64,000 nt of DNA. Origin: Xanthomonas hortorum pv. pelargonii (GTDB lineage Bacteria > Pseudomonadota > Gammaproteobacteria > Xanthomonadales > Xanthomonadaceae). Location of the stretch: contig NZ_CP098604.1 in assembly GCF_024499015.1 (NCBI RefSeq), positions 2,666,001 to 2,730,000 of the forward strand. Direction: 5' to 3'. This document shows positions 1 through 8,726 of the stretch, in pieces. The translations under genes and the position numbers were made by a program. The notes under the pieces are model-generated. The model was not told where the DNA came from and searched no databases. It saw only the letters and a program-made list of their open reading frames with translations. Within the stretch, counting starts at the first letter, position 1, and the number at the start of each line of letters is the position of its first letter.

Positions 1-359
1 ATGTGGGCAAGCCGGAGATCCTCACCGCGCTGCAGGCGCTGGCGCCGTTGCACGTGATCGCCGGAAACATCGACAACACGCCATGGGCAGCCGAGCTACC
101 CGAAACGCTGGATCTGCTGATCGCAGGCGTACGCATCCATGTGTTGCACGATCTGAAAACGCTTGGGCCCGAGGTCGCTGCAGAGGTGATCGTCAGCGGT
201 CATTCGCACAAGCCAGCGGTGCACATGCGCGACGGCGTGCTGTACGTCAATCCGGGCAGCGCCGGCCCACGTCGCTTCAGCTTGCCGATCAGTGTGGGCA
301 CCTTGTGGTTGGGCGATGGCCCGCCGCGTGCGGAACTGCAAGTGCTACAGCTGCGTTGA
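1..359 (+). CDS. YfcE/MJ0936-type metallophosphoesterase, C-terminal part
   Basis: The gene is cut by the left edge of the window; about 118 residues of the C-terminal part are visible, ending at a TGA at 357-359. The motif GNIDN near the start of the visible part and VSGHSHKPA in the middle are metal-binding motifs of the small YfcE-like calcineurin-fold phosphodiesterases (family knowledge). NPGSAGPRR near the end is also typical of this family. It probably hydrolyses small phosphodiesters in the cytoplasm; the true substrate cannot be told from sequence. Nothing in the neighbourhood suggests a pathway partner. Confidence 0.85.
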   Translation, partial: VGKPEILTALQALAPLHVIAGNIDNTPWAAELPETLDLLIAGVRIHVLHDLKTLGPEVAAEVIVSGHSHKPAVHMRDGVLYVNPGSAGPRRFSLPISVGTLWLGDGPPRAELQVLQLR

Positions 360-645
360 TCTAGGACAGATGCCTGCAACAAGCGGTGAGCCACGATACA
401 GGTGACGCGGTGCGACGACGTGCACCTGACTTCAATACGCTCGATCCGGAATGTACTGATGGTAAGAATGGAAGCTAAGGGGAGCGCATGAGTCTGCAAA
501 CAACTTTTCGCTGATTTTATGCGGCCTATATGCATGCATCTGCGCTATCTGTTGAATGCTTGTGCACGCTTGCAACCCATGCGCTGACCTTGTCTGCACG
601 CATGCGGGGCCATCCTTGTGCCTCAAGTCGTTGCAAGGAATCCTC

Positions 646-1794
646 ATGAATACACGTCGCCAATTCCTCTCCGCCGCCGCTGCCGGCACCGCTGCGTTGG
701 CCGCTGCGCCGTTGTTGGCACAGTCGTCCGCGCCTGGCAGCGTGATGCCGACGCGCGGCAAAGCCACCGTATCGAAGCTGCCTGCCAACGCAGCGACCAA
801 GGGTGCGCGGTATCGCCCTGCGAGCCGTCTAGGCTTTGGTGGCGTGGCGATCGGCAATGGCTTTGAAGCCACCAGCGATGCGCAGAGCGAAGCGACCCTG
901 GCGGCGGTGTGGGAGTCGGGCGTGCGCTATTTCGATACTTCGCCGTGGTACGGGTTGGGGTTGTCGGAGCGTCGCACCGGTCATCATCTGCACAATCACG
1001 TCTCAGACGAATACGTGTTGTCGACCAAGGTCGGGCGCCTGCTCACAGCGACCGACAAACCGCCGAAGACGATGTGGCAGCAGCCCTCGCCCTTCGACTA
1101 TCGCTACGACTACAGCGCCTCCGGCGTGCGCCGCTCGATCGAAGACAGCCTTCAGCGCCTGGGTGTGTCGCAGATCGATATCGCCTACATCCACGATCTG
1201 TCGCCGGAGAACGAAAAAGATCTCGGCATGCCATGGGAACAGCGCTTTGCCGAAGCGGTGAAAGGTGCCATGCCCGAGCTGACCAAGATGCGCAAGGAAG
1301 GCCTGATCAAGGCCTGGGGTTTTGGCGTCAATCGTCCGGAACCGGCCTTGCGTGCGATCGAAGAAGCCGACCCCGACATCTTCCTGCTGGCCTGCCAATA
1401 CTCGCTGCTCGATCACGCGCGTGCACTGCACGACACCTTCCCGAAGATCGCCAAACATGGCGCCTCGGTCGTCGTTGGCGCGCCGCTGTTGGCGGGTTAT
1501 CTGGCCGGGCGCGAGCGTTATCTCTACGACGGCAGCGTGCCGGAATGGGCGCCGGCCATGCGACAGAAAGCGCTGGCCATCTGCGACCGCCACGGCGTGG
1601 ATCTGCGCACCGTCTCGCTGCAGTTTGCCGCTGCACCGCAAGTGGTCTCGGCGGTAATTCCGGGCGCGCGTACGGCAGAGCAGGCGCATGCAAATGCGGC
1701 CTCGATGCGCGTGGCGATTCCGGCAGCTGTGTGGGATGAGCTCAAGCGCGAGCAGGTGATCGAAGCGGATGCGCCGGTGCCTGTTGTGAGCTGA
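646..1794 (+). CDS. Exported aldo/keto reductase, D-threo-aldose 1-dehydrogenase-like
   Basis: A 382-residue NAD(P)-dependent oxidoreductase of the aldo/keto reductase superfamily. The start at 646 follows AAGGAA at about 635-640 and gives an N-terminus TRRQFLSAA plus an Ala-rich hydrophobic stretch, which is a twin-arginine (Tat) export signal; the longer frame from 556 would bury it. The block FDTSPWYGLGLSERRTG (about residues 100-120) carries the Asp and Tyr of the AKR active site, and the rest of the barrel looks complete. Members with this block oxidise aldoses such as L-fucose or D-arabinose, or related aldehydes (family knowledge). Export of a nicotinamide-using enzyme implies folding with cofactor before Tat transport. 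It precedes a carbohydrate block but is not in an operon with it. The substrate is unknown. Confidence 0.82.
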   Translation: MNTRRQFLSAAAAGTAALAAAPLLAQSSAPGSVMPTRGKATVSKLPANAATKGARYRPASRLGFGGVAIGNGFEATSDAQSEATLAAVWESGVRYFDTSPWYGLGLSERRTGHHLHNHVSDEYVLSTKVGRLLTATDKPPKTMWQQPSPFDYRYDYSASGVRRSIEDSLQRLGVSQIDIAYIHDLSPENEKDLGMPWEQRFAEAVKGAMPELTKMRKEGLIKAWGFGVNRPEPALRAIEEADPDIFLLACQYSLLDHARALHDTFPKIAKHGASVVVGAPLLAGYLAGRERYLYDGSVPEWAPAMRQKALAICDRHGVDLRTVSLQFAAAPQVVSAVIPGARTAEQAHANAASMRVAIPAAVWDELKREQVIEADAPVPVVS

Positions 1795-1919
1795 TGCAGC
1801 TAAGAGCGGCTGACAAAACCCAGCGAGCGAGCGCCTGTCAGTGAGTGCAGTGGTTTTGCCGGCCGCATCTTGGTGGATGCAGTCGGAGGTCCAGATCAGA
1901 CACTGAGGTGGTTGAATGC

Positions 1920-2022
1920 GCGGTGTCCTCACCGCTCGCGGGACACGCCGCAAGTACGTCCATGTAGGCTCGGTGGCGGCATCCATGCCGCCACACGGTC
2001 CCGCAATCGGTAAGGGCACCGC
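1920..2022. repeat. Long-hairpin interspersed repeat, unit 1 (copy A)
   Basis: Imperfect outer arms of 25 bp (1920-1944 and about 1998-2022, about 20 of 25 paired) enclose an inner hairpin TGGCGGCAT / ATGCCGCCA. It lies in the 524-bp gap 1795-2318, which otherwise holds no credible gene. A closely related unit in inverted orientation lies at 43188-43290. Confidence 0.8.
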
Positions 2023-2161
2023 ACCAGAAAGTTTGTAGGTTGCTTTGTTGAAAGCCTGCCTATTGCTCTGCCTGCAGTGAGAAGCTGATCGGACGCGCCG
2101 TTATCCAAACAACGCACGTCATGCATTGCTTGCACCATGCACACCGACCATCTTGACTGGT

Positions 2162-2263
2162 CCTTGCCCGCCCACCGTCGCGGGACCTTACGCGGCATGG
2201 ATGCCGCGTAAGAGCTTACAGGGACGTACTTGCAGCGTGTCCCGCGATGGTGGGCGGGCAAGG
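2162..2263. repeat. Long-hairpin interspersed repeat, unit 2 (copy A)
   Basis: Outer arms 2162-2186 and 2239-2263 pair at 24 of 25 positions. An inner perfect 11-bp hairpin TTACGCGGCAT / ATGCCGCGTAA with a GG loop sits at 2188-2211. Together they could form a branched or cruciform structure. The same unit occurs inverted at 43029-43130. The flank to about 2290 (gggccctgcagccaagcc) is also shared with the other copy. Confidence 0.85.
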
Positions 2264-2318
2264 GCCCTGCAGCCAAGCCGCAGATCAGCCGCTCTAGTTG
2301 ATCAGATACAATGACGCA

Positions 2319-3266
2319 TCAAGGAATCAACAGCTGCCGCAACGCAGGCACCTGCTTGGCCAACTCGTCGGCGACAATCGCCGCGAACAGATCCGCGCCG
2401 TCCGCGCCAAGATGCGTGTAGTCGAACGCGAGTTTGGCCTGACCCATCGGCTCGGCGCTGGCATTGTCCTGTGCAGCGGCGGGGACGCTGCCCGCTGCCG
2501 CGATCTTTGACGACGCCGACGCCGGCGCATGCAATGCCTGCGCCGGTGTCTTGCCAATCGTCGTGCCCGATTGCGCGGCAATCACTTGTTCCGGATCGGC
2601 AGGCCGCTGCGCCAGCCGCATCGCCAATACCGGGCCCATGCCCTGCACCAGCGCACGGCTGCGCGCATGCAGGTCGATCAGCGGCACCTGTAACTCGCGT
2701 GCAACTGCGCGTGTTGTCTCCGCCCACGGCGCCAAGTCGTCGATCAATTGGCCGTGTTCGAATTGCCGTCGCGTCAATGGCGTGACCAACACCGGAATCG
2801 CACCGGCGGCACGTGCGTCGGCCACATAACGGCGCAGATTCGCCGGGAATTCGGTCGCCAACTCGGTGGAGCGCCCCGGCTTGCCGGGTTGATCGTTGTG
2901 CCCGAACTGAATCAACACAACCACCTGTCGATAGCCGCCGCTGCGCAGCTCCTTCAGTGCGATCTCCCACGAGCCTTCGGCGCGATAGTTGGAGGTGCTG
3001 CGGCCACCGCGCGCCAGATTGAGGCAGCTCAGGAACGAGGTCACATGCTGCGCGCAAAAGCTCGGCCCCCAGCCACCTTGCACGGCCGTGGTGGAGTCGC
3101 CGACCAGCACGATCTTGCTGGCGGCAAAGTGCTTGCCGCCAGCGGCTACGTTAGACGCTGGCACGCTTGCAGTTGATGCATCAACCGGTGAGGCATCTGC
3201 AGCGTACGCAATAGGTGCAGCGATTGCTGCAAGCAAAACCAACGGTACAAGAGACGAAAAACGCAT
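2319..3266 (-). CDS. Rhamnogalacturonan acetylesterase-like SGNH hydrolase
   Basis: A 315-residue secreted esterase of the SGNH/GDSL superfamily, closest in motif pattern to carbohydrate esterase family 12. It would remove acetyl groups from rhamnogalacturonan so that lyases and hydrolases can act. A Sec signal peptide covers residues 1-22 (hydrophobic core, cleavage after YA). Block I is GDST (about 56-59) with the nucleophile Ser; block II is GGRS (about 87-90); block III is GHND (about 122-125); the Asp/His block is DYTHLG near residue 282. Between about 200 and 275 there is an Ala/Ser-rich, low-complexity insertion not expected in the fold. The start is preceded by a purine-rich site (CTCCAAGG on the coding strand). 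A second SGNH esterase of the same type lies at 16474-17595. Confidence 0.85.
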   Translation of the reverse strand: MRFSSLVPLVLLAAIAAPIAYAADASPVDASTASVPASNVAAGGKHFAASKIVLVGDSTTAVQGGWGPSFCAQHVTSFLSCLNLARGGRSTSNYRAEGSWEIALKELRSGGYRQVVVLIQFGHNDQPGKPGRSTELATEFPANLRRYVADARAAGAIPVLVTPLTRRQFEHGQLIDDLAPWAETTRAVARELQVPLIDLHARSRALVQGMGPVLAMRLAQRPADPEQVIAAQSGTTIGKTPAQALHAPASASSKIAAAGSVPAAAQDNASAEPMGQAKLAFDYTHLGADGADLFAAIVADELAKQVPALRQLLIP

Positions 3267-3467
3267 GAATCACCTTGGAGGAAGAGCGATCAGAAAACGC
3301 AAGGTAGTCAGAAGGCGAAAGGTGATCAGAAGACCGCAGGCAGGCAGAAGAGCCCAAGCACGATGACCCGAGCCGCGCGCTGATGGGCACCTACACGCAC
3401 GCCACGCCGTGCCGCTGCGGAGTGCGATCAGACCACGCTCGACCTCGACCTTGACCACGAAAGTCAG

Positions 3468-5092
3468 TCAAAACGTACCGCGTTGAATGAAAGGCGCTTG
3501 CTGATACAGCTTGCGCTCGCCACCGCGCGGATCGTGGTCGAGCCGGCTGGGTGTATCGAACAGCAGCGTCTCGCGCTGCTGCAACGAATACTGCCGCCAA
3601 CGCGGCAGACCACGATGATTCGGGTCGCCGCTGCGCGCGAAGGTAATCAACGCCTCGCTCATCTGCTCGGCCATGCGCTGCGCATCGGCGCCATCGCCGG
3701 TGCGCGAACCCGGTTGCGCAATGGTGTCGAAGACCAGCGGAATATCCAGCGTGTGGAAGGCGCCGAACTTGCCGCCATCCAGTGGCGAGCCCCAATCCAG
3801 TTGATAGACCCAGGTGGGTGCGCCTTGACGTGCGCGTGCCTCTGCTTCTTCGACCGCGCCGCGCCACGAGCGCCCTGCGGTGGTGGCCGCGAAGAACACC
3901 TCCGATGGCGAATACTGCGGATACAGCCGGCGGTATTCGGCGATCACCACCTGCGGCAGCAGATCCACGTATTGCTGGGTTTCCAGCCTGGCCGGCAGCT
4001 CGTCCCAGCTCAGCGCGAAGTTCTTCGCATCGTTGCCGAGAAACGCGCGCGTTTCGTCGCGGGTATTGCCGATCACCAGCGGAATCTTCGCCGATTGCAG
4101 CGGGGCGGTCGGCCAGAATGGATGCACCGGCACATTGCGCGCATCCAGCACCGGGCCGAAATACAACGCGCTGTTTTCCACCCGCGAGGGATCGCGCACT
4201 TGCGCGGCAGCCAGCAGCTGCTCAATTGGTAGCGTGCGGATGCGCGCAAGCGCGCCGGGCGCAAGTTTCAATGCATCCAGCAGCAGTTGCGCGCGCTGGG
4301 TGGCCGCGCGCGGGCCGGCCACGGTGACCTGCTGCCCGCTCATCGTCCACGCGCGATGGAACAGGCCGCGTGCGGCGGGCATCGCCATCAAGGTGGCGAT
4401 CTTGGCGCCGCCACCGGACTGGCCGAACACGGTGACATTGCCGGCATCGCCGCCGAATTCGGCCGCGTGCTGGCGCACCCACTGCAGTGCCTGGATCAGG
4501 TCCAGCTGCCCGGCATTGCCGGAGTCGGCAAAACGCGTATCGCCCAGCTGCGCCAGCGACAGATAGCCGAACAGGTTGAGCCGGTGGTTGACGGTGATCA
4601 CCACCACATCGCCGCGCTTGCACAGGCGCACGCCGTCGTAGAGCGGGTCGCTGCCGGAGCCGGTGGTGTAGCCGCCGCCGTGGATATAGAACAGGATCGG
4701 CCGCTTGCCGCCATCGCGCAGACCCGGCGTCCACACGTTGAGGAACAGGCACTCCTCGCTGGTGGGTTCGCTGGCCTTGGGTTGCGGTGCAGCGGCACCG
4801 AAGGCGCTGGCATCACGCACGCCCTGCCAGGGCGTTTCCGGCACCGGCGCCTGAAAGCGCCGCGCTGCGGTGTCGCCGCCGTAGGGGATGCCCTTGAACA
4901 CGCAGATACCCTGGTCGCGATAACCGCGCAGTGCGCCGCCACGCACGTGTACCAGCGGCGTACTGTCGTCGCGGGCGCAGGCGCTGTTGCGGCCGCGCCT
5001 GCGAAACCTGGCAGCGCGGCTGCAGCCGCGGCTAACAAGCCACCACGCAGCAGCGTGCGCCGCCGCGCGTCGGGCGTGGATGGCGACGTCAT
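3468..5092 (-). CDS. Type B carboxylesterase (para-nitrobenzyl esterase type), frameshifted near the N-terminus
   Basis: The mature enzyme reads in one frame from about 4975 down to 3468: FKGIPYGG, EECLFLNVWTP, HGGGYTTGSG (oxyanion hole), GQSGGGAK (nucleophile Ser) and a C-terminal AFHTLDIPLVF (His region). These are the hallmarks of type B carboxylesterases. The upstream end of that frame reads as Arg/His-rich nonsense. In the neighbouring frame, an ATG at 5092 starts a clear Tat-like signal (DARRRTLLRGG followed by a run of Ala and an AGA cleavage site) that runs to about 4965. A single-base insertion or deletion between about 4965 and 4990 would join the two. The ATG at 5092 overlaps the TGA of the upstream hydrolase gene (ATGA), the normal spacing of an operon. 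Either the gene is recently broken or the sequence has an error. The substrate is probably an acyl ester of a plant polymer, by context. Confidence 0.75.
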
Positions 5093-6198
5093 CGCGCGGC
5101 GTCCTGCGCCGGTGCAGATGCGGGTGCAGGTGCAGCGACAGATGCATTCGCAGTCGTCGCAGTCGCGGGCGTTTGCACCTTGCTGACATGCGCGATCCAG
5201 GCCTGCGCCAGCTGCGGCCACGCAGCCACGGTCAAGCCGGTGCCGCTGGCGGTACCGAAGCCATGACCGCCCTGCGGAAACACATGCAGCTCGCTCTGCA
5301 CGCCGGCACGCAGCAACGCGTCATGCATCAACAGGCTGTTGCGCACCGACACCACCGTGTCGTCCTGCGCATGCAGCAGAAAGGTTGGCGGCGTGCGTGC
5401 GTCCACATGCAGTTGCGGCGAGTACGCGCGCACCTGCGCATCGCTCGGACTGCTGCCGAGCAGGCGCTCGCGCGAGCCCGCGTGTGCGTTGGCGCTGTCC
5501 ATGTCGATCACCGGGTAGATCAGCAGCTCGAAATCCGGCCGCGCGCTCAGCGCATCGGCCGCATCCAGCTTCGGGTACACCTGCGCGGCATAGCGGGTGC
5601 CCAGGCTGGCGGCGACATGACCGCCTGCCGAGAACCCCATCACCCCGACCCGCTGCGCGTCGATGCCGTAGCGGGCGGCATTGGCGCGGATCAGCCGCAG
5701 CGCGCGCTGTGCATCGGCCAGCGGTACGTCGGCTCCGTGCGGATGGCCTTCGCCGGGCAGGCGGTAGCGCAGCACGAACAGCGTGATCCCGGCCTGGTCG
5801 ACGAAGCTGGGCACCAGCGCGCTGCCTTCGTTGTCCAGCACGATGCGCTGGTAGCCGCCGCCGGGGGTGACCAGCAGGGCAGTGCCGTTTGGCTGCTTGG
5901 GCCGGTAGACCACCAGGTAAGGCGTGCTGATCTGCTGGATGTAGCGATCGGGCAGGGCAGGGTCGCTGCTGCGCTCGATGATGCGCTGCGGCTGCTTCAG
6001 CGCGTTGTCTCCCGGTGCCATCCCGCTGGGCCATAGCGCGATCCGGCTGGCCTGCTCGGCCCTGGTATCGGCGCTGGGCACCTCGGCCGCAACCACCGGC
6101 CCGATCAATAGTGAGGTCGCCAGCAACACCAGCGGCAGGCACCACCGCATGGCACCTGAAAACGCAGTAAAAACACGCGTTTGGCTTGTCTGTTCCAT
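5089..6198 (-). CDS. Exported alpha/beta hydrolase, acetyl-xylan-esterase-like
   Basis: A 369-residue alpha/beta-hydrolase. The start at 6198 is chosen because a strong ribosome site (GGGAGGGG) precedes it; an ATG at 6150 would also leave a signal peptide, and a longer GTG frame to 6471 would run into the divergent gene. The hydrophobic segment LPLVLLATSLLIGPVVAAE is a Sec signal. TPGGGYQRIV forms the oxyanion-hole loop, GFSAGGHVA carries the nucleophile Ser, HAQDDTVV the Asp, and GGHGFG the His. This set matches BD-FAE/acetyl xylan esterase-like hydrolases. It overlaps the downstream esterase gene by four bases, so the two are probably co-transcribed. The divergent neighbour encodes the hydratase-family protein, and a shared operator-like site lies between them. 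Confidence 0.82.
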   Translation of the reverse strand: MEQTSQTRVFTAFSGAMRWCLPLVLLATSLLIGPVVAAEVPSADTRAEQASRIALWPSGMAPGDNALKQPQRIIERSSDPALPDRYIQQISTPYLVVYRPKQPNGTALLVTPGGGYQRIVLDNEGSALVPSFVDQAGITLFVLRYRLPGEGHPHGADVPLADAQRALRLIRANAARYGIDAQRVGVMGFSAGGHVAASLGTRYAAQVYPKLDAADALSARPDFELLIYPVIDMDSANAHAGSRERLLGSSPSDAQVRAYSPQLHVDARTPPTFLLHAQDDTVVSVRNSLLMHDALLRAGVQSELHVFPQGGHGFGTASGTGLTVAAWPQLAQAWIAHVSKVQTPATATTANASVAAPAPASAPAQDAAR

Positions 6199-6256
6199 CC
6201 ACCCCTCCCAGGGTTGCTTCGCTTTGAAGGCTAACTTTGCCGCACTGCACATTGCC

Positions 6257-6273
6257 AATGACACCGGTTTACC
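6257..6273. promoter_or_regulatory. CCGG-centred operator-like site, hydratase/esterase divergent promoter
   Basis: AATGACACCGGTTTACC, 16 of 17 identical to the site before kduI at 13490-13506. It is a partial palindrome around CCGG, the form bound by LacI-family regulators; the gene at 11971 encodes one. It lies between divergent genes starting at 6198 and 6338, so it could control both. The link to that regulator is an inference. Confidence 0.6.
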
Positions 6274-6337
6274 ATATACAGCACACCGTGCCACTGTCGA
6301 TTGGCAGTGCAACAAAAACACTAGCAGGGAGACACCC

Positions 6338-7159
6338 TTGAGCAACGACGCCGCCACCCCGCCATCGTCCACATCCATGCTGTCGCAGATCGCCCAGCAG
6401 TTTGTGGAGGCACGCCGTGCAGGGGCATCGCTGCCCGACTTTCCCGGGCAAATCCCTGAGGATCTGGTCACTGCCTATCAGGTGCAGGACATCGCCATCA
6501 GCCAATGGGACGACCAGGTGGTCGGCTGGAAGGTGGGTTATATCGCCGCCGAGCGCCGCGATGCCTCCGGCGACGACCGCCTGCTGGGGCCGATCTTCTC
6601 GCACAAGCTCTGGAATGCTACCGGTGGAACAACGCAGTTCCCGATCTACCAGGGCGGCTTCGGTGCGGTAGAGGCCGAGTATGTGCTGCGCCTGGAAGCG
6701 GACGCTCCCGCCGAGCAGACCCACTTCACTCCGGAGCAGGCGGCGCAACTGCCGGCCACGTTGTTCATCGGCGTGGAGATCGCCAGCAGCCCGTTGGCGA
6801 CCATCAACAAGCTGGGCCCGCGCGTGGTGATTTCCGACTTCGGCAACAATAACGGCCTGATTTTAGGCCCGGAAGTGACCGATTGGCTGGCACGCGACGA
6901 GTCCGCGCTGACTGCCGAAACGCTGATCGACGACCAGGTTGTCGGCACCGGCGGGGCCACCACGTTGCCGGGTGGATTGCGCGCCGCCTACGCGTTTGCG
7001 CTCAGTCGTTCGGCCCAGCGCGGGCGTCCGCTCAAGCGCGGTGATCTCATTGCCACGGGCAATGCCACCGGTATCCATGACATCGAAGTGGGACAGCGTG
7101 CCCTGATTCGCTTCGCCGGCATCGGCGACATTTCCTGCACGGCTGTGTCCGCTACCTGA
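6338..7159 (+). CDS. 2-keto-4-pentenoate hydratase / fumarylacetoacetase-family protein
   Basis: About 273 residues. The TTG at 6338 is chosen because AGGGAG lies seven bases upstream; an in-frame ATG at 6377 is the alternative. The body (VGWKVGYIAAERR, EAEYVLRL, GVEIASS, then LPGGLRAAYAFALSRSAQRG and GDLIATGNATGIHDIEVGQ near the end) matches the MhpD-like hydratases, which act on 2-keto-enol acids with a divalent metal. It starts a run with the TRAP transporter genes (gap of 36 bp to the next start), so it probably acts on an imported organic acid or a uronate breakdown product. Which reaction it performs here is not clear. It is not a recognised step of the standard KduI/KduD route. Confidence 0.75.
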   Translation: MSNDAATPPSSTSMLSQIAQQFVEARRAGASLPDFPGQIPEDLVTAYQVQDIAISQWDDQVVGWKVGYIAAERRDASGDDRLLGPIFSHKLWNATGGTTQFPIYQGGFGAVEAEYVLRLEADAPAEQTHFTPEQAAQLPATLFIGVEIASSPLATINKLGPRVVISDFGNNNGLILGPEVTDWLARDESALTAETLIDDQVVGTGGATTLPGGLRAAYAFALSRSAQRGRPLKRGDLIATGNATGIHDIEVGQRALIRFAGIGDISCTAVSAT

Positions 7160-7195
7160 TTCGGACTCAGTGACCAGACGCTTGGGAGGGCGCCA

Positions 7196-8194
7196 ATGAT
7201 CACACGCAGACATTTCCTCGGTGCCGGGCTCGGTGCCGCCGCGGCCGGCCCCTGGTTGGGCGCCGGTGCCACCACGCCGATCCCCGGCGGGCAATTGTTG
7301 ACCGCCACCGACGTGCATATCGGCGACTACCCCACCGTGGAAGCGGTGCGGTGGTTCGGCAAGCAGCTCGAAGCACGCACCAATGGCCGGCTCAAGCTGC
7401 GCCAGTACCACTCCGGCCAGCTGGGCCGCGAGTCGGAGGCGATCGACATGGCGCGCTTCGGTGCCATCGACATCACCCGGGTGTATTCGGGTGCGTTGAA
7501 CAACACTTTTCCGCTGACTCAGGCGCTGTGCCTGCCGTACGTGTTCGACTCGGTGCTGCACCTGCGCCGCGCCATCGACGGGCATGTCGGCGACAGCGTG
7601 CTGCGCAGCTTCGAGCAGCGCGATCTGGTGGGCCTGGCGATCTACGATTCGGGCGCGCGTTGCTTCTACAACACCAAGCACCCGCTGCACCGCCCGGAAG
7701 ATCTCAAGGGCCTGAAGTTGCGTGTGGCCTCGTCGGACATCTTCCTCAAGCTGATGCGCATGCTGGGCGCCAATCCCACCCCGATGTCGCTGGGCGAGAC
7801 GTTCTCGGCGATGGAAACGCACATGATCGACGGTGCGGAAAACAACATGCGCAGCTTCCAGTCCAGCCGCCATTTCGAGGCCGCGCACTACTGGTCGCAG
7901 AGCGAGCATTCCTACGCGCCGGACATCCTGGTGATGTCGCGCAAGAGCTTCGAATCGCTGAGCCCGGCCGACCGCGGCCTGGTGGTGGAACTGGCGCGCG
8001 CCTCGGTGCCGGTGATGCGCAACCTGTGGGATGCCTCGGAAGTGATCGCGCGCAAACAGGTGATCGACTACGGCGTCAAGATCAACCAGGTCGACATGCC
8101 GGCGTTCCGCGCCGCCTCCGCCCCGCTGCTGGCCGAATACCGCAAGCAGCCGGAGATCGAAGCGTTGTACCGCCGCATCCGCGATTTCGCATAG
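7196..8194 (+). CDS. TRAP transporter substrate-binding protein (DctP family)
   Basis: A 332-residue periplasmic binding protein that would capture an organic acid, probably a uronate, and hand it to the membrane subunits encoded next. The N-terminus TRRHFLGAGLGAAAAG is a Tat-type signal. TPIPGGQLLTATDVH opens the mature protein, and KGLKLRVASSDIFLKLMRMLG (about residues 175-195) contains the Arg that binds the carboxylate in this family; the helix at EAIDMARFGAIDI and METHMIDGAENN are also typical. A purine-rich site GGGAGG lies before the start. The gene is followed after 10 bp by the small permease gene, so the three TRAP genes and the hydratase gene form one operon. Confidence 0.88.
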   Translation: MITRRHFLGAGLGAAAAGPWLGAGATTPIPGGQLLTATDVHIGDYPTVEAVRWFGKQLEARTNGRLKLRQYHSGQLGRESEAIDMARFGAIDITRVYSGALNNTFPLTQALCLPYVFDSVLHLRRAIDGHVGDSVLRSFEQRDLVGLAIYDSGARCFYNTKHPLHRPEDLKGLKLRVASSDIFLKLMRMLGANPTPMSLGETFSAMETHMIDGAENNMRSFQSSRHFEAAHYWSQSEHSYAPDILVMSRKSFESLSPADRGLVVELARASVPVMRNLWDASEVIARKQVIDYGVKINQVDMPAFRAASAPLLAEYRKQPEIEALYRRIRDFA

Positions 8195-8204
8195 AGGTGA
8201 TCCA

Positions 8205-8726
8205 ATGACCGAACCCGAGACTCCCGCCGTCCCGGTCGCGCCGTTGCAGCGCGCGCTGGACCGCGTTTCCGATACTGCCGTTGGCGTGGCATCGCTGGCC
8301 TTGCTGGGCCTGGTGGTCGTGCAGGGCTGGCAGGTATTCACCCGCTACGTGCTCAACGACTCGCCCAGCTGGACCGAGCCGGTGACGCTGCTGCTGCTCA
8401 GCACCGCGCTGAGCCTGGGCGCGGCCGCCGGTGTGCACACCAACCGCCATTTCGGCTTCTACCTGCTGGGCGAACACGTGCCGCCGCTGGTGCGCAAGGT
8501 GTTCGATCTGATCCGCCCGCTGATGATCATTGCCATCGGTGCGGTGCTGGCGCGCTGGAGTGCGGCGCTGCTGCTCGATGGCCTGGACATCAAGATGGCC
8601 GGCGCGCAGATGCCGCAGAGCATCAACTACCTGCCGCTGTCGATCGGCGGCGCGCTGATGGTGGTGTTCGCCTTGTACAAGCTGTGGCGTGTGCTGCGCC
8701 CGATCCACACCGGAGGAGTGCGCTGA
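8205..8726 (+). CDS. TRAP transporter small permease (DctQ family)
   Basis: A 173-residue membrane protein with four predicted hydrophobic segments, the normal topology of the Q subunit. The start follows GAGGTGATCC. The family signature RYVLNDSPSWTEPVTLLLL (about residues 47-65) is present. It forms the Q partner of the M subunit, whose ATG overlaps this gene's TGA (TGATG at 8724-8728), indicating translational coupling. Confidence 0.87.
   Translation: MTEPETPAVPVAPLQRALDRVSDTAVGVASLALLGLVVVQGWQVFTRYVLNDSPSWTEPVTLLLLSTALSLGAAAGVHTNRHFGFYLLGEHVPPLVRKVFDLIRPLMIIAIGAVLARWSAALLLDGLDIKMAGAQMPQSINYLPLSIGGALMVVFALYKLWRVLRPIHTGGVR

Noticed and set aside
1003..2019. Long minus-strand open frame across the aldo/keto reductase gene
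   Set aside because: It is the antisense shadow of a well-supported gene and has Arg/His-rich composition with no domain.
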